Counted from the stretch's first letter, positions 25,501-34,250 are shown. The stretch: 64,000 bases of DNA from Falsiruegeria litorea R37 (GCF_900172225.1 NZ_FWFO01000001.1:558001-622000); one strand, 5' to 3'. The notes: generated by a model not told the origin, from the letters alone. Numbers and translations are program-made.

Positions 25501-26042
25501 CGGATCTGGAAGAAGCGATCAAGACCCTGCGCAACGGCATTGCCAGCCTGAACCGCGAGGGGCGTGAGCGCCTGCTGACCGCCTTTGAGCAGGTGAATTC
25601 GAACTTTGCGATGCTGTTCAAACACCTCTTTGGTGGCGGCGAGGCCAATTTGGTGATGGTCGAAAGCGAGGACCCGCTGGATGCAGGGCTGGAAATCATG
25701 TGCCAGCCGCCGGGCAAGAAGTTGTCGACATTGTCGCTGTTGTCTGGCGGCGAGCAGACACTGACGGCGATGGCGTTGATCTTTGCGGTGTTCCTGGCGA
25801 ACCCGGCGCCGATCTGCGTGCTCGATGAGGTCGACGCTCCGTTGGACGATGCCAATGTCACGCGGTTCTGTGATCTGCTGGACGAGATGTGCCGCCAGAC
25901 CGATACACGGTTCTTGATCATCACCCACCACGCGGTGACGATGGCACGGATGGACCGCCTGTTCGGGGTGACCATGCAGGAGCAGGGTGTGAGCCAGTTG
26001 GTGTCTGTCGATTTGAAGAAAGCGGAATCTCTGGTCGCTTGA
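22587..26042 (+). CDS. smc: Chromosome segregation protein SMC
   Basis: 1151-residue ATPase that loops and condenses the chromosome with ScpA/ScpB. The N-terminal head has FKSFVDPTD and the Walker A GPNGCGKSN; two very long Glu/Ala/Arg-rich coiled-coil arms flank a hinge near residues 490-640; the C-terminal head has the LSGGEQTLTA signature and Walker B ICVLDEVDAPLDD. I take the TTG at 22587 (AAAGG 8 nt upstream), which gives the canonical RFTKLRLTGFKSF opening; an ATG at 22539 in frame would add 16 residues. It is flanked by small exported proteins, not scpAB. Confidence 0.95.
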   Translation: MRFTKLRLTGFKSFVDPTDLVIADGLTGVVGPNGCGKSNLLEALRWVMGENRPKAMRGGGMEDVIFAGAATRPARNFAEVSLLMDNSERLAPSGFNDSDQLEIIRRITRDVGSAYKTNGKDVRARDVQMLFADASTGAHSPALVRQGQISELINAKPKARRRILEEAAGISGLYQRRHEAELKLKGAETNLTRVDDVLEQLAAQLGQLARQARQAARYREIGSLLRQAEGMLLYRRWKEADEARLSAEEVLRGRTTEAAQAEAMARAAAKARGVAEEALPPLREEEAIAAAVLQRMQVQRDALSDQEVRARQTIETLTARINQLGQDIERETGLNRDAGDTIERLEWEARELAKASEGQADKLAEAAEVSREAASVLQEREDHLSQMTEDVARLAARHQSAQRLVDDSRKTLERSEGEEARARDAVSEAEMALEQAVDAYGEALDAEEEATEAAEAAEEALAAADELRTETQARESEARAQRSEAEGEVGAIRAETTALAKLVARDTAEGGQVMDLLRVAPGYEKALGAALSDDLRAPLVEDEGPSGWVQVPGYDGDQALPEGAEPLALHVSGPDRLSRRIAQIGIVRGDEGVRLQAALKPGQRLVSREGDLWRWDGFRAWAEDAPSAAAMRLEQLNRLEALKQELERVTARAEGAKAAHESLSQQLADVTEADRRAREARRAADQRVAEAARALSKSEADRNLAQGRLETLGLAVDRHKEDAMSARVQMREAEKALSELGDLDTARQQVEDIKQTVEAARITMLTHRSAHDELRREGDARTKRSQEVTKDISGWRHRLDTAEKRIAELVERKATSEEDLAEAMSVPSEIAEAREELAEQSEVAEERRKLAADALAVGEATHREAMLAEREAERLASEAREARAAAEARAEAARETVVAAAERIAEDQQLTPNQLLNELDVDPDKMPNAETLEAEVNRHKRQRDAMGAVNLRAEEDAREVQEEHDTLLAEKSDLEEAIKTLRNGIASLNREGRERLLTAFEQVNSNFAMLFKHLFGGGEANLVMVESEDPLDAGLEIMCQPPGKKLSTLSLLSGGEQTLTAMALIFAVFLANPAPICVLDEVDAPLDDANVTRFCDLLDEMCRQTDTRFLIITHHAVTMARMDRLFGVTMQEQGVSQLVSVDLKKAESLVA

Positions 26043-26088
26043 TCACGCTTTGGTAGAAAAAGCGGCAACTGTCTGTTACGCTGGCGAC

Positions 26089-26466
26089 ATGCGTATCGTT
26101 TATGCCTTTGTTATCATGGTTTTGGCGTTTCCCGCTCTTGCGGATGAATTGGCGTTATGGCGCATCGGGGCCTCTCGTTTCGGAACGGATTTTGCAACCG
26201 AAAGCGGCACAGTGTCCGGTTTGCAACAGATGCAGTATGAGCCGGAAGAGGGCGGCTTGAGCGGCGGTGAACTTGCTGATCGGTTCGGGGATGGCGTGTC
26301 CGTGAGCGGGAATGTCAAGCTGCATTGGAAAGGGCATATCTGCGTCAACCTGCCCAGCCAGCCGGGGGAATGTGACATTCAGATCGACAAGGATGAGGTC
26401 AAGCTGGTGCGGCGGCAGAACAAAGGCCGCTTGCCCCTGATTTTCGAGTTCGGCATCCGCCCCTGA
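26089..26466 (+). CDS. Secreted hypothetical protein
   Basis: 125 residues with a clear signal peptide, MRIVYAFVIMVLAFPALA, cleaved before DELALW. The mature part contains ASRFGTDFATESGTVSGLQQ and a cysteine pair in HICVNLPSQPGECDIQ. No family recognised. It follows smc by 46 bp and precedes another small secreted gene, so the three may be co-transcribed. A longer frame to 26050 would bury the signal peptide. Confidence 0.6.
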   Translation: MRIVYAFVIMVLAFPALADELALWRIGASRFGTDFATESGTVSGLQQMQYEPEEGGLSGGELADRFGDGVSVSGNVKLHWKGHICVNLPSQPGECDIQIDKDEVKLVRRQNKGRLPLIFEFGIRP

Positions 26467-26521
26467 GCCGTTCACCCGAACGTGATTCCAAAGGTGGAGC
26501 ATGGCGCGGCAAGATCGGACC

Positions 26522-26887
26522 ATGCGATATCTATTGATCTTTCTTCTTCTCTCTGGCGCTGCATCGGCAGCTGAATGGCGTTTGCGCCAGGGGGATGTGC
26601 CTTTGACACGAACCGAAGTGAGCGCGCTCGAAGGGCGGGTTTTGACATTCTACGACGATGGGCAATCACGGTATTCAGCCGGTGGAGCGTACTCCTATAC
26701 CTATTCCGCCGAAAATGGCGGGGGCACGGCTTTTGGCACGTTTGAGGTGGTCGAAGATGGCAGCATCTGCACCGCCTTTCGCAACGGGTTCAACCGCTGT
26801 GATCTGTTTGTTCACAGCAAGGGGCGGTTGGTTCTGATCACCGAAAAAGGCGAGCGGTATCCGGTGCGCCCGGAAGCCGGGAAGTAG
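26522..26887 (+). CDS. Secreted hypothetical protein
   Basis: 121 residues starting at the ATG at 26522 with signal peptide MRYLLIFLLLSGAASA, cleaved before AEWRLRQGD. The exported domain includes GRVLTFYDDGQSRYSAGGAY, FEVVEDGSICTAFRNGFNRCDLF with two cysteines, and a C-terminal ITEKGERYPVRP. The pattern of a small beta-rich domain in which a value changes behaviour (colour/temperature-like repeats) is seen in many roseobacter exported proteins, but I cannot name the family. It ends next to repeat copy C. Confidence 0.6.
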   Translation: MRYLLIFLLLSGAASAAEWRLRQGDVPLTRTEVSALEGRVLTFYDDGQSRYSAGGAYSYTYSAENGGGTAFGTFEVVEDGSICTAFRNGFNRCDLFVHSKGRLVLITEKGERYPVRPEAGK

Positions 26888-26911
26888 TCTCGGCGCTTCA
26901 GCAGACTCGTA

Positions 26912-27010
26912 GGGCTCCCGCGTCCGAGCAAACCTGACTGCGTCAGCTCTGCTGGCGGACTTGGGCCGGGCGCCTCGCCTTCGGCCCGGCCCAACGGGAG
27001 GGAGCCTCCC
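26912..27010. repeat. Convergent-gap repeat, copy C (short form)
   Basis: About 100 bp in the 148-bp gap between a rightward secreted protein gene and the leftward transglycosylase gene, oriented opposite to copy B. It keeps the right end GGGCTCCCGCGTCCGAGC, the hairpin CTGAC-GCA-GTCAG and the long stem TTGGGCCGGGC/GCCCGGCCCAA (about 26971-27004), then CGGGAGGGAG. It lacks the variable middle and the left hairpin. Confidence 0.7.
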
Positions 27011-27035
27011 CGGAGTCAGAGACTGCCGGTCATTT

Positions 27036-28199
27036 TCAGAGCTTCGCTAGCAACGCAGGGGTCGGCCAGGCGTCAGCAGGCAGGCCAAGGCGGGCCTGCT
27101 CGGCCTGGACGGCGGCACGGGTGCCCGCGCCCAGGATACCGTCGACTTTGCCCACGTCGTGGCCGCGTGCTTGCAATTTGCGTTGCAGTTGCTTCATTTG
27201 TGCGCCGTCCAGCCCCTGATCGGGATTGCCTGCTTCATAGATCTGCGCGCCTTCCAACCGGGTGGCGAAATAGGCCGCTGTAAGCACGTAGACAAAGCTT
27301 TGGTTCCACTCGAAATAGACGTCAAAGTTCGGATAGGCCAAGAAGGCTGGGCCTTTGTGCCCCTGCGGCAGGATCAGCGAGGCGGGAAGGTCCGCAAGCG
27401 ACCCTGAGCGCGCCTGAATACCCATTGCCCGCCATTCGGAGAGGGCGCGTGGTTTCTTAGGTCCGCTCAGCGACCAGTCCATACTGGCGGGCACTGTGAC
27501 TTCTTGCAGCCAGGGCTGGCCAGCTGCCCAACCCAGATGAGACAGCATTTTACCACCCGAGGTCAGCGCGTCAGGGGCGGATGTCTTCAACGAAACGACG
27601 CCATCGCCGTCCGCATCTACACCGTTCTCCAGAATGTCACGGGGCAGCATCTGCACCATTCCGATTTCACCGGCCCAGGCGCCTGTGGTGCGGGCGGGAT
27701 CGAAATTTCCCTTGGCGTAGAGTTCCAGCGCGGCAAAGATCTGGGGCCGGAACAGCTCGGGCCTGCGGCAGTCATGAGCGAGCGTGACGAGGGCGTTACG
27801 GGTGTTGAAATCCCCTTGGAAAGAGCCGTAATCGGTCTCGAACGCCCAGAACGCCAGCAGCACCCCGCGAGAGATGCCGTATTGCGCTTCGATGCGGTCG
27901 AATACGGCATCGTACTTCTTACCCATTGCACGGCCCCGGTCGATCCGGTTTTGCGAGATCAGGCGGCGGGAAAATTCGATGAAGGGTTTCTGAAACACGC
28001 CCTGTGCCCGGTCTGCGCGTAGTACCTTTTGGTCCTGGCTTACGCCCTGAAAGAAGCGGTCGGTGGTTGCTGCGTCAAATCCCTGTGCCTGTGCTTCGGA
28101 CTTGAGGCCGGAAATGAAGCTGGAAAAAGAGCCGCCGCATTGCGCAAAGGTTGCGCCGGGCAGCAGGATCAGGGCGGCCAGAAGGTGGGAAAGTTTCAT
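27036..28199 (-). CDS. Lytic murein transglycosylase (MltB family) with peptidoglycan-binding domain
   Basis: 387-residue periplasmic enzyme cleaving the MurNAc-GlcNAc bond with 1,6-anhydro formation. A signal peptide (KLSHLLAALILLPGATFA) precedes the SLT_2 domain (about 25-310); the catalytic Glu is in LLAFWAFETDYGSFQGD, and WAGEIGMVQMLPRDI and FDVYFEWNQSFVYVLTAAYFATRL are conserved. A PG_binding_1 module (about 325-387: MKQLQRKLQARGHDVGKVDGILGAGTRAAV in part) ends the protein. The ATG at 28199 is chosen so that the signal peptide is N-terminal. Confidence 0.93.
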   Translation of the reverse strand: MKLSHLLAALILLPGATFAQCGGSFSSFISGLKSEAQAQGFDAATTDRFFQGVSQDQKVLRADRAQGVFQKPFIEFSRRLISQNRIDRGRAMGKKYDAVFDRIEAQYGISRGVLLAFWAFETDYGSFQGDFNTRNALVTLAHDCRRPELFRPQIFAALELYAKGNFDPARTTGAWAGEIGMVQMLPRDILENGVDADGDGVVSLKTSAPDALTSGGKMLSHLGWAAGQPWLQEVTVPASMDWSLSGPKKPRALSEWRAMGIQARSGSLADLPASLILPQGHKGPAFLAYPNFDVYFEWNQSFVYVLTAAYFATRLEGAQIYEAGNPDQGLDGAQMKQLQRKLQARGHDVGKVDGILGAGTRAAVQAEQARLGLPADAWPTPALLAKL

Positions 28200-28228
28200 G
28201 AAATCAGTGTGTCCAATGGTTGTTTGGA

Positions 28229-29146
28229 TCACACTATCAGCATCACCACGAGGCAGGCAATCACCAGACCCAGGCACAGCGCCCAGACCTGCCAGAGCAT
28301 GTTCACGGCGCGCTCGACCTCGCGCGCGCCGATGTCTTCACGCGCGCCTTCGTTGACCCAGGCGAGGTGGCGGATCTGGCCGTGATAGCTGCGTGGGCCA
28401 GCCAGCGCCACATTCAAGGCACGGGCCATGGCGGCCTCGGGCCAACCGGCGTTGGGCGAAATGTGGCGTTGCGCGTCCTCGATGATCTCTGCTGTTTTGG
28501 ACCATTGGTTGGACAGGACGACGATCAGCAGACCGGTCAGACGGGCGGGAATCAGGTTGAGCAGATCATCAAAGCGGGCCGAAGCCCAACCGTAGTGCAG
28601 GAACCGATCGTTGCGGTAGCCTACCATGCTGTCGGCGGTGTTGATCACCTTGTACATCAACAACCCCGGCAGGCCCGCGATCAGGAACCAGAAAGCGGGT
28701 GCCACTACCCCATCGCTGAGGTTTTCAGATGCGCTTTCGATGGCAGAGCGCGCCACCTGCGGGCCGGTCATGTCCTGGGTATCTCGGCTGACGATACGGG
28801 CGACCATGTGGCGGGCGTCGCTGACCGACAGGCGCAGGGCATCAGCGACGTCCTGAACGTGACCAACCAGCGAGCGATGCGCCAACAGGATCGCACAACA
28901 CAGGATTTCGACCACCGGACCAAGGGCCGAAAGCAACAGTCCCAGCCCCCAAGCCCCAAGCGTCAGGACAACAACAGCCGCCGCACCTTTGATGCGGCGA
29001 TTGTCGCCCTTGTTCAGACGCTGTTCAAGCCAGCCGACGCAGTCCCCCATCAGCACAGCAGGGTGACGTAGCCGCGACCAGAGCCAATCGGGCTCTCCCA
29101 AGGCGGCATCCAGCAACATGGCCGAGGCAAGGACAAAAGGCGTCAT
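28229..29146 (-). CDS. cobD: Adenosylcobinamide-phosphate synthase CobD/CbiB
   Basis: 305-residue inner-membrane enzyme joining adenosylcobyric acid to the aminopropanol (phosphate) side chain in B12 synthesis. Characteristic segments are [24 protein letters not shown] at the N-terminus, [35 protein letters not shown] in pieces, and [26 protein letters not shown]. Several transmembrane helices are present. Its ATG overlaps the cobC stop by 4 bp, so both are co-translated. Confidence 0.95.
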   Translation of the reverse strand: MTPFVLASAMLLDAALGEPDWLWSRLRHPAVLMGDCVGWLEQRLNKGDNRRIKGAAAVVVLTLGAWGLGLLLSALGPVVEILCCAILLAHRSLVGHVQDVADALRLSVSDARHMVARIVSRDTQDMTGPQVARSAIESASENLSDGVVAPAFWFLIAGLPGLLMYKVINTADSMVGYRNDRFLHYGWASARFDDLLNLIPARLTGLLIVVLSNQWSKTAEIIEDAQRHISPNAGWPEAAMARALNVALAGPRSYHGQIRHLAWVNEGAREDIGAREVERAVNMLWQVWALCLGLVIACLVVMLIV

Positions 29147-30108
29147 AGGGCGTTCTCCAACTGGTCCCAGCGGTCAGCAGGCGGAAGGCCCAGGCGCAGG
29201 AAAGTGTCGGAATAGGGGAAGATGCGACTCCAGATGTGCTTTTCTGCCAGCCGGTCTTGCCAGGCCTTGGCGTTGTCCACGTGGTAGAGGCGAAAGAGCG
29301 AGGTGCCGCCAGCAACCTTTGCACCCTTGGCTGTTACCAGGGCGTCCAACCGGTCTGCTTCGCACGCAAGGGCCACGCGAGTCTCTTCAGCCCAAGCCCA
29401 ATCCTGCAGGGCTTGGGTCCCGACGCGCAGCGCGGGCCCCGACACCGCCCAGGGTCCGGTCATGTCGTTGAGCCGCGAGATGATTTCGGGCCGGGCGATG
29501 GCGAAACCAAGACGTAGACCGGCCAGCCCCCAGAACTTGCCAAAGCTTTTCAGGATGATGGTGTTTTCTGCCTCGGCCAGATGGATCAAGCTCGACTCGG
29601 GCGTGACGTCGCAAAAACTCTCGTCGATGACCGTCAGTTTGTGGCCCTTGGCATCTTCCTGGGACCAGAGCCGCCCGTCCGGGTTGTTTGGGTGCACCAG
29701 AACGCGGGCCTCGGCGGGGGCTTGATCAGAAACCTGCCAGCCCTGAGCGGCAAATGCGGCAGCGTGTTCGTTGTAGGTGGGTGGCGTGATCTCGATCCGG
29801 GCAGCGGGTGACAGCATGGGGAGTCGGGCAATCAGGGCTGAGGCGCCAGGGGCCGGCAAGATGGCGGCCCCATCGGGCACCTGCCAAAACGAGCGGGCGG
29901 CCTGGACCAGCCGTTCAAATGCATCATGATCGGGCAGGGCGGCCCAGTCCTGCGCGGTCAGACCTTCGACCGGATAGGGCGCAGGATTGATACCTGTCGA
30001 CAGGTCGATCCAGTCCTGAGGCTTGCCGCCGAACTGCGCGCGCGCCGCAGCCAGACCACCGCCGTGGTCGCGTTTGGCGCGAGGGTTGATGTCGATAGGG
30101 TCAGCCAT
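29143..30108 (-). CDS. cobC: Threonine-phosphate decarboxylase CobC (class I/II aminotransferase fold)
   Basis: 321-residue PLP enzyme producing (R)-1-amino-2-propanol phosphate for the B12 nucleotide loop. It opens with [20 protein letters not shown] followed by [14 protein letters not shown], typical for CobC; HPNNPDG and the PLP lysine motif [15 protein letters not shown] are visible. It is upstream of and overlaps cobD (ATGA at 29143-29146). The ATG at 30108 is well placed. A putative bluB fragment at the left window edge is another B12 link but not part of this operon. Confidence 0.93.
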   Translation of the reverse strand: MADPIDINPRAKRDHGGGLAAARAQFGGKPQDWIDLSTGINPAPYPVEGLTAQDWAALPDHDAFERLVQAARSFWQVPDGAAILPAPGASALIARLPMLSPAARIEITPPTYNEHAAAFAAQGWQVSDQAPAEARVLVHPNNPDGRLWSQEDAKGHKLTVIDESFCDVTPESSLIHLAEAENTIILKSFGKFWGLAGLRLGFAIARPEIISRLNDMTGPWAVSGPALRVGTQALQDWAWAEETRVALACEADRLDALVTAKGAKVAGGTSLFRLYHVDNAKAWQDRLAEKHIWSRIFPYSDTFLRLGLPPADRWDQLENAL

Positions 30109-30290
30109 GCCACGGGTCCGATTTTGCGGTATGATGGGTCAGATTCGGTTCAAGCGGAATTTTGCCGGATACACAAGCGCGGAGCATATTCCTGCACTCG
30201 CATCGCATTGTGTTAAGAGTTTGTTAAGGGAAAAGAAAGATCACGGTTGGAAAGGGGAGAGGCACAAAATCTGCATAAAGAACGTGCCTG

Positions 30291-30662
30291 ATGTCTGCGA
30301 TGAATGTTCTGATTGTTGAAGGCAACCCAGATCTGGGAGTGCTGTGGAAACGCCATCTTGAACGGCAAGGGGCCGAGGTCACGCTGGTGAACTCGCAAGA
30401 ACAGGCGATTCTGGCATTATACGGAACAGATTTCGAAATCATCGTGCTGGATCTGGTGCTGGATGGCGGCAGTGCCTTGGCCGTTGCAGATTTTGCCAGT
30501 TACCGCCGCCCTGACGCGCGGGTCATCTTTGTGACCAACACCAGTTTTTTCTCGGATGGGTCAATCTTTGCCCACAGTCCGAACGCCTGCGCCTATGTGC
30601 AGAGCAGCACGCCGCCAGAGGATCTGGCGGCGATGGTCGAACACTACGCAGCGGTGCGCTGA
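30291..30662 (+). CDS. Stand-alone response-regulator receiver domain, atypical
   Basis: 123-residue CheY-like protein. The phospho-acceptor Asp54 (IIVLDLVLDGG) and the conserved Thr82 (IFVTNTS) are present. The acidic pair is reduced to Glu10-Gly11 (LIVEGNPD), and the usual Lys near residue 104 is Gln (AYVQSS). Such receivers may signal poorly or independently of phosphorylation. The last 19 bp overlap the convergent hydroquinone reductase gene. No histidine kinase is adjacent. ATG at 30291; another Met codon three later is possible. Confidence 0.82.
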   Translation: MSAMNVLIVEGNPDLGVLWKRHLERQGAEVTLVNSQEQAILALYGTDFEIIVLDLVLDGGSALAVADFASYRRPDARVIFVTNTSFFSDGSIFAHSPNACAYVQSSTPPEDLAAMVEHYAAVR

Positions 30663-31633
30663 TCGCGGCCGTGCGGCTCGAGGTAGTCGATCACCGGGTT
30701 GATCGGCACGATGCGATGCGGGTTCACGCTGTTGTGGCTGTAGTGATAGTGACGCACGATGTGCTCCATGTTTATCGTTTCTGACACGCCCGGCCACTGG
30801 TAGAGTTCGCGGGTATAGGCCCAGAGGTTTGGATAATCGACGATCCGATTGCGGTTGCATTTGAAATGCAGGTGATAGACCGGATCAAACCGGATCAGCG
30901 TCGTGAACAGCCGCCAATCGGCTTCGGTGAGCGTGTCGCCCATCAGGTAGCGGTTAATAGACAGGCGCTCTTCGAGCCAGTCGAGCGTGTCGAACAGGGG
31001 ATGCACGGCGGCGTCATAGGCTGCTTGGCTTGTGGCAAAGCCGGACTTGTAAACCCCGTTGTTGAGCGTGTCATAGATGCGGGCGTTGACCTCTTCGATG
31101 GCATCGCGCATGGGGGCGGGCCAATAGTCGTCGGAATTGCCGGTCAGCCCGTCAAAGGCCGAATTGAACATGCGTATGATTTCCGAGCTTTCGTTCGACA
31201 CGATGGTTTCGCGGTCCTTATCCCACAGGATCGGCACCGTGACGCGACCTGAATAGGTGGGATCAGCCTTGGTATAGATCTGATGCGCGTGGGTCAGACC
31301 ATAGAGGTCATCACCGGTTGCGCCGTGATCGTCAGCCTCAAAGCTCCAGCCCTGGTTCAGCATGTCCGGGTGCACGGCCGAGACCGAGATGTGATTGGCA
31401 AGGCCCTTGAGCTGCCGAAAGATCAGTGTGCGATGGGCCCACGGACAGGCATAGCTGACATACAGGTGGTAGCGTCCGGTTTCCGCGGAAAACCCTGCAG
31501 TCCCTGAAGGGCCTGACGCGCCATCGGCGGTGATCCAGTTGCGGAACTGCGCTGCGCTGCGTTTGAATGCGCCGTCGTGAGATTTGGTGTCATACCACTG
31601 GTCATGCCAAGTGCCGTCAATGAGCAGGCCCAT
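30644..31633 (-). CDS. yqjG: Glutathionyl-hydroquinone reductase (YqjG/ECM4-type glutathione transferase)
   Basis: 329-residue xi-class GST that reduces glutathionyl-hydroquinones. The thioredoxin-fold domain has the catalytic Cys in SYACPWAHRTLIFRQLKGL, then AVHPDMLNQGWSF and VTVPILWDKDRETIVSNESSEIIRMF in segments; the C-terminal helical domain contains EEVNARIYDTLNNGVYKSGF. Length and motifs match the YqjG family. The C-terminus overlaps the end of the convergent receiver gene by 19 bp. Confidence 0.93.
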   Translation of the reverse strand: MGLLIDGTWHDQWYDTKSHDGAFKRSAAQFRNWITADGASGPSGTAGFSAETGRYHLYVSYACPWAHRTLIFRQLKGLANHISVSAVHPDMLNQGWSFEADDHGATGDDLYGLTHAHQIYTKADPTYSGRVTVPILWDKDRETIVSNESSEIIRMFNSAFDGLTGNSDDYWPAPMRDAIEEVNARIYDTLNNGVYKSGFATSQAAYDAAVHPLFDTLDWLEERLSINRYLMGDTLTEADWRLFTTLIRFDPVYHLHFKCNRNRIVDYPNLWAYTRELYQWPGVSETINMEHIVRHYHYSHNSVNPHRIVPINPVIDYLEPHGRDQRTAA

Positions 31634-31848
31634 GAGTGTTCTCCGAATTGATTGCTTACCTCCATGTTAGTGCTCGAGGTCGCAGACGCACATGGGTTTG
31701 AGCGCGCAACATCTCTGCATCGCTGCACAGTGGAGGGGGCTGAGGATTCGCGGCAACGCTGAAACTGGAATCACAAAGTCATAAAAACTTATCTTGATTT
31801 TGACACCATACCGGCGAGGCTGGGTGTTGTTCGTCTGGAGGGAACGGC

Positions 31849-32202
31849 ATGAGCACTTATGTGTCGAAAGAGATCAGCGATGGCCTGAATGCGGCCCGGA
31901 TTGCCAGCTTGAAAAAGGCCAGCCGTCTTCGGGTTGAGATGGGGCAGGAGTATTTCAAGGTCCTGCGTCTGTGGAAAGATGGGTTCGCGGTCGAGGCCGA
32001 GACCACGCCGCGGCTGCGCGGGCTGGTCGATTTGTATGACGGGGCCAATCACCTCTATCAGTGTTTGATTATCGCCTCCGAGGATGAGGCGGGCGAAATG
32101 CGCTATGAGTTCAAGCGCAACACGGTGGCTGCAGACAAGGCCCCGCTGGATTTCTACCGCGAGCCGGATGCGCCGATTGCCTTGCTGGGCAAGGACGGCT
32201 GA
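31849..32202 (+). CDS. Conserved-looking hypothetical protein
   Basis: 117-residue soluble protein with a strong GGAGGGAA ribosome-binding site before the ATG at 31849. Segments include SKEISDGLNAARIASLKKAS, YFKVLRLWKDGFAVEAETTP and GLVDLYDGANHLYQCLIIAS, suggesting a small beta-barrel after an N-terminal helix; a distant PilZ-like fold is conceivable but the RxxxR motif is absent. An AT-rich stretch with TTGATTTTGACA lies about 50 bp upstream. It ends at repeat copy D. Confidence 0.6.
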   Translation: MSTYVSKEISDGLNAARIASLKKASRLRVEMGQEYFKVLRLWKDGFAVEAETTPRLRGLVDLYDGANHLYQCLIIASEDEAGEMRYEFKRNTVAADKAPLDFYREPDAPIALLGKDG

Positions 32203-32218
32203 CCTGTGATTTGGTTGG

Positions 32219-32436
32219 GCGGGGGGGGCTCCCGCGCCCGAGCAGACCTGACTGCGTCAGCCCCGCTAACGGCCTTGGGCCGGGCGCCTCGCCTACCGGC
32301 TCGGCGCGTCATCGCTTGTGGTCGATGTTTCGACCTTGAGCGAACCAGGTAGCACAGAGTGCCAACTGCCGAGCGAAGCGAGGCCCGGCCCAACGGGAGG
32401 AGGGCATCTTTGATGCCTGATCGACGGGCGGGAGGG
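32219..32436. repeat. Convergent-gap repeat, copy D (full length, inverted)
   Basis: About 218 bp filling the gap between convergent genes ending at 32202 and 32444, in inverse orientation to copy B. Its right half (GGCCTTGGGCCGGGCG, CTGAC-GCA-GTCAG hairpin, GCTCCCGCGCCCGAGC end) matches copy B over about 80 bp. The other end has CGACGGGCGGGAG and the hairpin GGCATC-TTT-GATGCC (32403-32417), in the position of the TTTTTC/GAAAAA stem of copy B but with different bases. The middle holds a GGTCGA-TGTT-TCGACC hairpin. Confidence 0.8.
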
Positions 32437-32443
32437 TTACGAT

Positions 32444-32977
32444 TTAGGGGCGGATTTCCACCGAGGTGCCGATGGGGGTGACGGACCAGAGCCGTGCCAT
32501 CTGGGCGTTACCGATGGCGATGCAGCCTGCGGTCCAGTCGCCCGGCAGCGCAATGCCGACGATGCCGTTGGGTTGGCCGTGGATAAAGATGTCGCTGCCG
32601 GGGTCCACGCCGTCTGCCTTGGCCCGCGTGATGTCCTGTGGTCGCGGGTAGTTCAGACCAAGGGACAGATGAAACGCGCTGTTGGGGTTTCGACGGTCGA
32701 TGATGAAATCACCCAGAGGCGTCTTGCCGTCGCCTTCCTGCACCTTGTCCCCTTCAGGCGCGAACCCGAGCGCCACCGGCACCTGCATGACCACCTGGCC
32801 GTCGACCATAGCGGTCAGACGCCGCTCCGACTTCTCAATCAGGATATGGTCGATCCGATCAACATCCAATGCCAGGGGCGGTGGTGGCGGACGCGGCGCA
32901 AAGCGGTCCCACAGCATGACACTGACGCCGGTCACCAAAACCAGCGCCAGAATGGTCCAGAGGACCCGCCGCAACAT
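32444..32977 (-). CDS. L,D-transpeptidase family protein (YkuD domain)
   Basis: 177-residue cell-envelope protein with one N-terminal membrane anchor (VLWTILALVLVTGVSVMLW), a Pro-rich linker (PRPPPPPLAL), and a YkuD domain. The catalytic region reads IFIHGQPNGIVGIALPGDWTAGCIAIGN, with the active Cys in TAGC and the preceding His in IHG. The TAGCIA form is that of the YafK/ErfK-like branch in place of SHGCIR. It may crosslink peptidoglycan or modify it. It follows patB by 2 bp. Confidence 0.88.
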   Translation of the reverse strand: MLRRVLWTILALVLVTGVSVMLWDRFAPRPPPPPLALDVDRIDHILIEKSERRLTAMVDGQVVMQVPVALGFAPEGDKVQEGDGKTPLGDFIIDRRNPNSAFHLSLGLNYPRPQDITRAKADGVDPGSDIFIHGQPNGIVGIALPGDWTAGCIAIGNAQMARLWSVTPIGTSVEIRP

Positions 32978-32979
32978 GG

Positions 32980-34152
32980 TTACTGCAGATCACCGAAGGC
33001 GCGGGCCAGGCGGTTGCAGGCCTCTTCGATGCGCGAGCGTTGCGTGCCCAGATTGAACCGCAGGAAGCTTTCGCCGCCCAAACCAAAAGTGGTGCCATGG
33101 TTGGCCGCGATCTGGGCGTCTTGCTCGACGCGGTTCGTGAACTCCTCGCGCGGCATGCCGGTGTCGGCGAAATCGATCCAGGCCAGATAGGTGGATTCGA
33201 GCTTCATCGAGGACAGCCCCGGGATATTGGCGATGGCCGCGTCAAAGATCTGCCGGTTCCGGTCCAGGTATGCCACCTGAGCTTCGACCCATTCGGCCCC
33301 TTCGGGCGAATAGGCCGCCGCTGTTGCGAATTGTCCGACCGAGTTTGGCGCAAGGCTGAGCGCTGCCATGCGGGCCGCAAAGCGCGCGCGCAGGTCGGGA
33401 TCGGGGATGATCACTTGGCCTGTGTGCAGACCGGCGATGTTGAAGGTCTTGGACGGTGCCGTCAGCATCAGCAGCCGGTCGGTGATCGACGGGTCGGCGT
33501 TTTGCATGGCGATGTGTTTGTGCCCGGCATAAACCAGATCGTGGTGCACTTCGTCCGACAGCAGTATCAGGTCGTGGCGTTTTGCGAAATCGGCGACGCC
33601 TTGCAGCTCCTCTTGCGTCCAGACCCGGCCACCAGGATTATGGGGCGAGCACAAGATCACCATCTTTTCCGCCCCGGTCATCATTTCGTCATAGGCCGCA
33701 AAATCCATCTCATAACGGCCGTTTTTGTTGACCAGAGGGCATTCGACAACCGTTCGGCCCGCCGCACGGATGACCTTGGCGAAGGCGTGGTACACGGGAG
33801 TGAAAAGGACGATCCCGTCACCCGGTTGGGTAAACGTGTCCAGGCACATGCCCACGCCATTCACCAGGCCGGTCGTGGTAAAGATCGCCTCGCGCTCGAT
33901 CTGCCAATTGTGGCGGGTCTGCATCCACCACTGGATGGCTTCGCGATAGGGGCCGTCGATGGTGCTGTACCCAAGCGTGCCTTGATCAGCCAGCGCGTGA
34001 ATTTGGGTCAGTACCGCGTCTGGAGCGCGAAACTCGGTATCGGCGACCCACATCGACAGACCGGTTTCCGGAGATACACCATAAAGATCTTCCATCATGT
34101 CCCACTTGGTGCTGTGGGTTCCACGGCGGTCGATCAGGTCGTCGAAATTCAT
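32980..34152 (-). CDS. patB: MalY/PatB-type cystathionine beta-lyase/aminotransferase
   Basis: 390-residue PLP enzyme. It begins with NFDDLIDRRGTHSTKWD, the hallmark of MalY/PatB proteins, then SMWVADTEFRAPDAV, CSPHNPGGRVWTQEEL, LSDEVHHDLVYAGHKH and the PLP lysine motif TAPSKTFNIAGL. Members cleave C-S bonds of cystathionine or cysteine. I use the ATG at 34152 with an AGGAG site; a GTG directly in front (34155) is less likely. The downstream L,D-transpeptidase gene is 2 bp away, so both share a transcript. Confidence 0.92.
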   Translation of the reverse strand: MNFDDLIDRRGTHSTKWDMMEDLYGVSPETGLSMWVADTEFRAPDAVLTQIHALADQGTLGYSTIDGPYREAIQWWMQTRHNWQIEREAIFTTTGLVNGVGMCLDTFTQPGDGIVLFTPVYHAFAKVIRAAGRTVVECPLVNKNGRYEMDFAAYDEMMTGAEKMVILCSPHNPGGRVWTQEELQGVADFAKRHDLILLSDEVHHDLVYAGHKHIAMQNADPSITDRLLMLTAPSKTFNIAGLHTGQVIIPDPDLRARFAARMAALSLAPNSVGQFATAAAYSPEGAEWVEAQVAYLDRNRQIFDAAIANIPGLSSMKLESTYLAWIDFADTGMPREEFTNRVEQDAQIAANHGTTFGLGGESFLRFNLGTQRSRIEEACNRLARAFGDLQ

Positions 34153-34250
34153 CACGCTCTCCTTCGCTAGTCGCGCGGCAGGCTAGCTGGAAATGCGGTG
34201 GGCGCAAGGGGGGCGTTGCGGATGGGCCGTCTATGCCCTAAATCACCGGC

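Noticed and set aside
23253-25931. 892-codon open frame on the minus strand, opposite smc
   Set aside because: It mirrors the GC-rich coiled-coil coding of smc; the translation is low-complexity and Leu/Arg/His-rich with no family pattern, and no promoter or ribosome-binding site is seen.
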